From the NCBI GenBank assembly GCA_903930165.1, contig CAIYXO010000959.1, positions 1 through 7,451 on the forward strand: DNA of 7,451 nucleotides, given 5' to 3'. A program made the position numbers and the translations under genes. The notes beneath the pieces were generated by a model. The model was not told where the DNA came from. It did no database searches and was given only the letters and a program-made list of their open reading frames with translations. Below are positions 6,525-7,451 of the stretch, in pieces; position 1 is the stretch's first letter; each line of letters begins with the position of its first letter. The stretch comes from an uncultured Verrucomicrobiota bacterium. Its GTDB lineage: Bacteria > Verrucomicrobiota > Verrucomicrobiia > Limisphaerales > UBA9464.

Positions 6525-7061
6525 ATGAACACGGCGATGCCGAGTGTCGCCGAACAGCTCCGCGCCGAGCGAGAGCGCCAGAAGCGGACCGTCCACGAGG
6601 TGGCGGACGCAACGAACATCAAGGCCGACCACATCCGCGCCCTCGAGGCCGGCGAGTGGAAGGTGTTCAGCGCCCCCGTGTACATCCGCGGCTTCACCCG
6701 CACCTACGCCAAGGAACTGCGCCTCGATTCGGTCCGCCTGGTCGCGGAACTCGAGGAGGAACTGGGCCGCACCGACGACTACGCGGAGCCGCCGAGCCTG
6801 ACCGGCGGCGGGAAGGGTCCGCTCGACTTCATCACGCTGTGGCTCTCGCGGGTCCGTTGGCAGTGGGCGTTCCCCGTGCTGATCGGGGTGGTGGTCGTGG
6901 CCGCCTGTGTCGCCGGCTACCGCGCCTGGAGCTCCGGTCGCACCGCCACCGGCAACCCCACGGTCCTGCCCGCCGGAAGCGGACTCTACCAGCCCTCGAA
7001 ACCCGCACCGGGCCCCGTCCTCCCGCTCCCCACCAACCCGGCCCCGTCCCGCGTCCGCTGA
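6525..7061 (+). CDS. Short RodZ-like helix-turn-helix membrane protein
   Basis: A 178-residue protein with the architecture of RodZ, the bitopic protein that links MreB to the elongation machinery and helps set rod shape. Residues 9-75 are the cytoplasmic HTH_25 domain, with the family signature AEQLRAERERQKRTVHEVAD, HIRALEAGEW and the diagnostic APVYIRGFTRTYAKEL. A linker (about 80-110) leads to one membrane helix (about 114-134, FPVLIGVVVVAACVAGY). Only about 44 residues follow, a Pro-rich tail (KPAPGPVLPLPTNPAP) with no sign of the beta-rich periplasmic domain (DUF4115) of larger RodZ proteins. The ATG at 6525 is preferred; a GTG at 6507 and an ATG at 6537 are possible alternatives, and none has a strong Shine-Dalgarno. 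It could instead be a membrane-anchored regulator of the same HTH family. It is divergent from the amidohydrolase gene and convergent with the oxidoreductase gene. Confidence 0.82.
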   Translation: MNTAMPSVAEQLRAERERQKRTVHEVADATNIKADHIRALEAGEWKVFSAPVYIRGFTRTYAKELRLDSVRLVAELEEELGRTDDYAEPPSLTGGGKGPLDFITLWLSRVRWQWAFPVLIGVVVVAACVAGYRAWSSGRTATGNPTVLPAGSGLYQPSKPAPGPVLPLPTNPAPSRVR

Positions 7062-7078
7062 CACCGGGTCCGGCCACG

Positions 7079-7112
7079 AAAAAGGGGCGGGCCCCGTGAG
7101 GCACACCCCCTT
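7079..7112 (-). terminator. Probable intrinsic terminator of the Gfo/Idh/MocA oxidoreductase gene
   Basis: Read on the - strand, this segment begins AAGGGG and ends CCCCTTTTT. AAGGGG (7112-7107) can pair with CCCCTT (7087-7082), leaving T residues at the 3' end. A more compact alternative is GGGGCCCGCCCC (7095-7084), a 4-base-pair stem with a 4-base loop followed directly by five T. Either form is G+C-rich with a short T tract, and it begins about 20 bases after the stop codon of the oxidoreductase gene. On the + strand the stem is followed by only two T, so termination of the RodZ-like gene here would be weaker. Confidence 0.55.
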
Positions 7113-7132
7113 GCGCTGGAGCCGTTCCGGAC

Positions 7133-7451
7133 TCAGGCCTCGAGCTTCGTCCAGGCGGCGTTCGCCTTCGACGACGCCACCACCGCCTCGATGAAGGCCA
7201 TGCCGCGGACGCCGTCCTCGATCTTCGGGAAGTCGTTCGCCGGATGGTCCTTCGCGAGCTTCTCCCCGGCCTGGCGGGCGCGGATGGCTGTGGCGAAGTT
7301 CTTGTAGATGTTGGCGAACGCCTCGAGGTAGCCCTCGGGATGCGCCGGCGGCGTCCGGCCCGCGGCCTTGGCGGCGTCGCTCAGGTAGCCGTTGGCGGTG
7401 CGGTACACCTGCATCGGCTGGTCAGGCCACTTCACCAGCATCGTGTTGGGC
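7133..7451 (-). CDS. Gfo/Idh/MocA-family oxidoreductase, C-terminal part (5' end outside window)
   Basis: About 105 C-terminal residues are present; the frame is open through the right edge (upstream of the Met at 7441 it reads PNT), so the N-terminal NAD(P)-binding Rossmann domain lies outside. The visible part matches the C-terminal domain of Gfo/Idh/MocA dehydrogenases: HPEGYLEAFANIYKNFATAI, then DFPKIEDGVRGMAFIEAVV, then SSKANAAW near the end. The family oxidises or reduces sugars, inositols and related polyols with NAD(P), and is strongly expanded in Verrucomicrobiota and Planctomycetes. The HPEGY...F...Y.NF pattern resembles the inositol/sugar-dehydrogenase subgroup, but the substrate cannot be told from the C-terminus. 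The gene is convergent with the RodZ-like gene across a 71-base spacer that holds its likely terminator. Confidence 0.87.
   Translation of the reverse strand, partial: PNTMLVKWPDQPMQVYRTANGYLSDAAKAAGRTPPAHPEGYLEAFANIYKNFATAIRARQAGEKLAKDHPANDFPKIEDGVRGMAFIEAVVASSKANAAWTKLEA

Noticed and set aside
6419..6703. N-terminal extension of the amidohydrolase by up to 95 residues
   Set aside because: Family members start close to the HxH motif, and the extension would run through the intergenic region and antisense to the RodZ-like HTH domain.
5420..7106. Long open frames of about 557-559 codons on both strands across the amidohydrolase and RodZ-like genes
   Set aside because: They cross two well-supported genes of opposite orientation and show no family motifs; both are composition artefacts.

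Overview
The window is high-GC DNA (strong G/C preference at third codon positions throughout) from a bacterial chromosome, densely packed with genes. It most resembles the PVC group, probably Verrucomicrobiota. The best clue is the 960-residue secreted phosphoesterase: a jelly-roll-like N-terminus, a long lineage-type central module, calcium-binding DxDxDG repeats and a short C-terminal beta module, a combination I associate with Verrucomicrobiota exoproteins. The assignment is inferred from protein style, not from a marker gene.

Layout. On the + strand, positions 1-2673 hold three overlapping genes: the C-terminal part of an uncharacterised conserved protein, a PfkB/ribokinase-family kinase, and an ApbE-type flavin transferase. 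The junctions are ATGA and GTGA overlaps, so the three are almost certainly co-transcribed and translationally coupled. After 21 bases follows a large secreted purple-acid-phosphatase-like metallophosphoesterase (2695-5577). It ends 16 bases from the stop of a convergent gene on the - strand (5594-6418), an amidohydrolase of the L-fuconolactonase/COG3618 type. A 106-base divergent intergenic region with two overlapping inverted repeats separates that gene from a small RodZ-like protein on the + strand (6525-7061). The right end (7133-7451, - strand) is the C-terminus of a Gfo/Idh/MocA-family oxidoreductase, followed by a probable intrinsic terminator.

How the genes may work together. The first three genes form one expression unit, but the kinase substrate and the role of the upstream protein cannot be read from the sequence. 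The ApbE protein would attach FMN to periplasmic or membrane redox proteins and has no obvious link to the kinase. The amidohydrolase and the Gfo/Idh/MocA oxidoreductase both belong to families common in sugar and sugar-acid catabolism, but they lie in separate transcription units with the RodZ-like gene between them. The RodZ-like gene points to cell shape or envelope organisation.

I found no RNA genes, mobile elements, CRISPR arrays, prophage genes or origins, and no gap over 300 bases without a gene. I see no convincing new multi-gene system. The best candidate for undescribed biology is the coupled pair of uncharacterised protein and divergent PfkB kinase at the left edge.
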